The notes under the pieces were generated by a model, which ran no database searches, was not told the origin of the DNA, and saw only the letters and a list, made by a program, of their open reading frames with translations. Of a stretch of 15,377 bases of DNA, positions 14,676 through 15,377 are shown piece after piece. Positions within the stretch are counted from its first letter, which is position 1. The number at the start of each line of letters is the position of its first letter. The DNA lies in the NCBI GenBank assembly GCA_031551755.1, contig JAVBNE010000081.1, positions 1 to 15,377 of the forward strand, written 5' to 3'. The translations under genes and the position numbers were made by a program. The stretch comes from JAVBMU01 sp031551755. Its GTDB lineage: Bacteria; Actinomycetota; Actinomycetes; Actinomycetales; Cellulomonadaceae.

Positions 14676-14764
14676 CGGCGATCCGCGCGCGCTGGGGGCG
14701 CAAAACGTCCCGGAGGTCATGGTGTCTGAGCTGATCCGGCGATCCGCGCGCGCTGGGGGCGCAA
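14676..14764. repeat. Two exact 28-bp direct repeats separated by 33 bp
   Basis: Bases 14676-14703 and 14737-14764 are identical. Each begins CGGCGATCCGCG and ends CTGGGGGCGCAA. The period is 61 bp. A 13-bp partial copy, GCGCGCTGGGGGC, lies out of phase at 14653-14665. Looser matches around CGCTGGG occur at about 14631 and 14808, some 57-59 bp from the flanking exact copies. On the minus strand the unit has a CCCC run and central GCG like type I-E CRISPR repeats of actinobacteria, and 28+33 bp is the type I-E dimension. No cas gene is in the window and two units are not enough to call an array. Confidence 0.85.
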
Positions 14765-14885
14765 GGCGGCGTCCGTCGACGGTCGTCGCTGTGGCGTTCT
14801 GTCCGTGTGCTGGGTGTGTCTGGGTGGGTTTGCCGGGCGCGGGTGTTGCGTTCTGTTCATGGGGAGCCAGTGGTGGGCACGTGGT

Positions 14886-14915
14886 TTGACGTTTACGAAA
14901 ACATGGGTTTAGTGT
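14886..14915 (+). promoter_or_regulatory. Sigma-70-type promoter pointing into the IS3 element
   Basis: TTGACG at 14886-14891 and TAGTGT at 14910-14915 are spaced by 18 bases, the best -35/-10 pair seen in the window. Predicted transcription start is about 14922, some 35 bases before the presumed IS end. It drives no gene of its own before the IS. Confidence 0.5.
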
Positions 14916-15008
14916 GTGGGCGGCTTGGCACGTCCGTGTCTGGTGTTGCGCTCATTGAAGCGCCCGGGGTTTGATGCCGCGTCCTTTTGAGTTGGAAGGA
15001 TGTATGTC

Positions 15009-15320
15009 ATGCCGAAGAAGATCGATCCAGCGCTCCGTGAGCGTGCTGTCCGGCTGGTGCGGGAGCACCGGTCGGAGTATCCGTCGCTGACGGCCGCGTC
15101 AGCGGCCGTGGCCCGCCGGGTCGGTGTCGGAAATGAGTCCGTGCGCCGGTGGGTGTTGCAAGCCGACATCGACGACGGCACCCGCGAAGGGGTGACCAGT
15201 GCGGAGCATGCGGAGATCAAGCGGCTCAAGGCCGAAAACAGTCGCCTGCGGGAGGATGTCGCGATCCTTCGAGCGGCGACGACTTTCTTCGCGGGGGAAC
15301 TCGACCCCCGCAACCGTTGA
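15009..15320 (+). CDS. IS3-family transposase OrfA
   Basis: A 103-residue DNA-binding subunit that recognises the IS ends. It begins MPKKIDPALRERAVRLV and has a helix-turn-helix at about residues 20-48 (LTAASAAVARRVGVGNESVRRWV). A leucine-zipper-like helix follows at about 66-92 (EIKRLKAENSRLREDVAIL). It ends in TTFFAGELDPRNR, a hallmark of this IS3 branch. The ATG at 15009 has GGAAGGA at 14994-15000, eight bases upstream; the in-frame ATG 15000 overlaps that site and is less likely. The stop overlaps the first ATG of orfB as TGATG. The frame one base back is open through this region, so OrfAB may be made by -1 frameshifting, as known for IS3 elements. Confidence 0.92.
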   Translation: MPKKIDPALRERAVRLVREHRSEYPSLTAASAAVARRVGVGNESVRRWVLQADIDDGTREGVTSAEHAEIKRLKAENSRLREDVAILRAATTFFAGELDPRNR

Positions 15321-15377
15321 TGCTGGGATTCATCGACACGATGAGAGCGGAAGGTCACGCGGTCGAGTCGATCATCT
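15320..15377 (+). CDS. IS3-family transposase OrfB (DDE integrase), 5' fragment only
   Basis: Nineteen residues (MLGFIDTMRAEGHAVESII) are visible before the window ends. The LGFIDTMRAEGHAVESI stretch is the usual beginning of OrfB after OrfA in this IS3 branch. It lies in the -1 frame relative to orfA, and that frame is open upstream to at least 15254. The DDE catalytic residues are outside the window. Confidence 0.8.
   Translation, partial: MLGFIDTMRAEGHAVESII

Larger units (their letters stand above)
14581..14955. other. Non-coding stretch between the APP1-like gene and the IS3 element
   Basis: 375 bases without a credible gene. It contains the two 28-bp repeats at a 61-bp period, a G/T-rich low-complexity part (14800-14880), and a promoter-like sequence pointing at the IS element (14886-14915). 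An open frame spans 14584-14889, but it runs through the repeats and has a Gly/Ala/Arg/Cys-rich product with no domain. Confidence 0.6.
14956..15377 (+). mobile_element. IS3-family insertion sequence, left part (continues past the window)
   Basis: The presumed left end is TGAAGCGCCCGGGGTTTGAT starting at 14956, which resembles the TGAACCGCCCCGG-type terminal repeats of many actinobacterial IS3 elements. It stands 53 bases before orfA, a normal distance. orfA is complete and orfB begins in the -1 frame at 15320. The right end and target duplication lie outside, so the boundary is a judgement; the three bases before it are CAT. Confidence 0.65.

Noticed and set aside
13976..14734. 252-codon plus-strand frame opposite the APP1-like gene
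   Set aside because: Overlaps the HAD catalytic motifs of the real gene and one 28-bp repeat; no motif or ribosome-binding site.
14584..14889. 101-codon plus-strand frame in the repeat region
   Set aside because: Runs through both 28-bp repeats; composition and lack of a start signal argue for chance.

Overview
The window is high-GC DNA with mostly C/G-ending codons, from an actinobacterium (Actinomycetota). Supporting points are a P-protein of the single-chain type, a type VII secretion (ESX)-like gene pair, TANNNT-type -10 elements placed directly before start codons, and an IS3 element with typical actinobacterial OrfA sequence. A propionibacterial-type lineage is possible, but that is only an impression.

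Layout: (1) 2-4448 (+) holds a glycine cleavage operon, gcvP (5' end outside the window), gcvT and gcvH, closed by a textbook intrinsic terminator. (2) 4500-5426 (+) holds a perfect CRP/GlxR-like palindrome, a single-domain LuxR-type DNA-binding protein, and an overlapping Nudix hydrolase that has no canonical start codon. (3) 5506-5751 (+) is a small two-helix membrane protein, probably leaderless. (4) 5857-6771 (-) is methylenetetrahydrofolate reductase (metF). It consumes the 5,10-methylene-THF that glycine cleavage produces, so regions 1 and 4 form a one-carbon theme. (5) 7209-11199 (+) is an accessory island of different codon use. It contains an EspC/Esx-like small protein ending in a YxxxD motif, a roughly 754-residue protein with an N-terminal WxG motif, and two tandem paralogous lipoproteins. 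The second lipoprotein is frameshifted by a one-base difference in a poly-C tract (7 C in copy 1, 6 C in copy 2). The first three genes overlap by four bases each. (6) 11330-12562 (+) is a NYN-domain (PIN-like) putative ribonuclease with two C-terminal OST-HTH/LOTUS modules. (7) 12567-14560 (-) holds a lipoprotein and an APP1-like phosphatase. (8) 14581-15377 is a non-coding stretch with two exact 28-bp repeats at a 61-bp period, an orphan promoter, and the left part of an IS3-family element running off the window.

Most worth follow-up are the coupled type VII-like cassette with duplicated lipoproteins (a possible effector/immunity arrangement) and its homopolymer frameshift. Next is the CRISPR-dimensioned repeat pair beside the IS element, which has no cas genes in view. 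Three genes also share an identical TANNNT-N6-ATG geometry.
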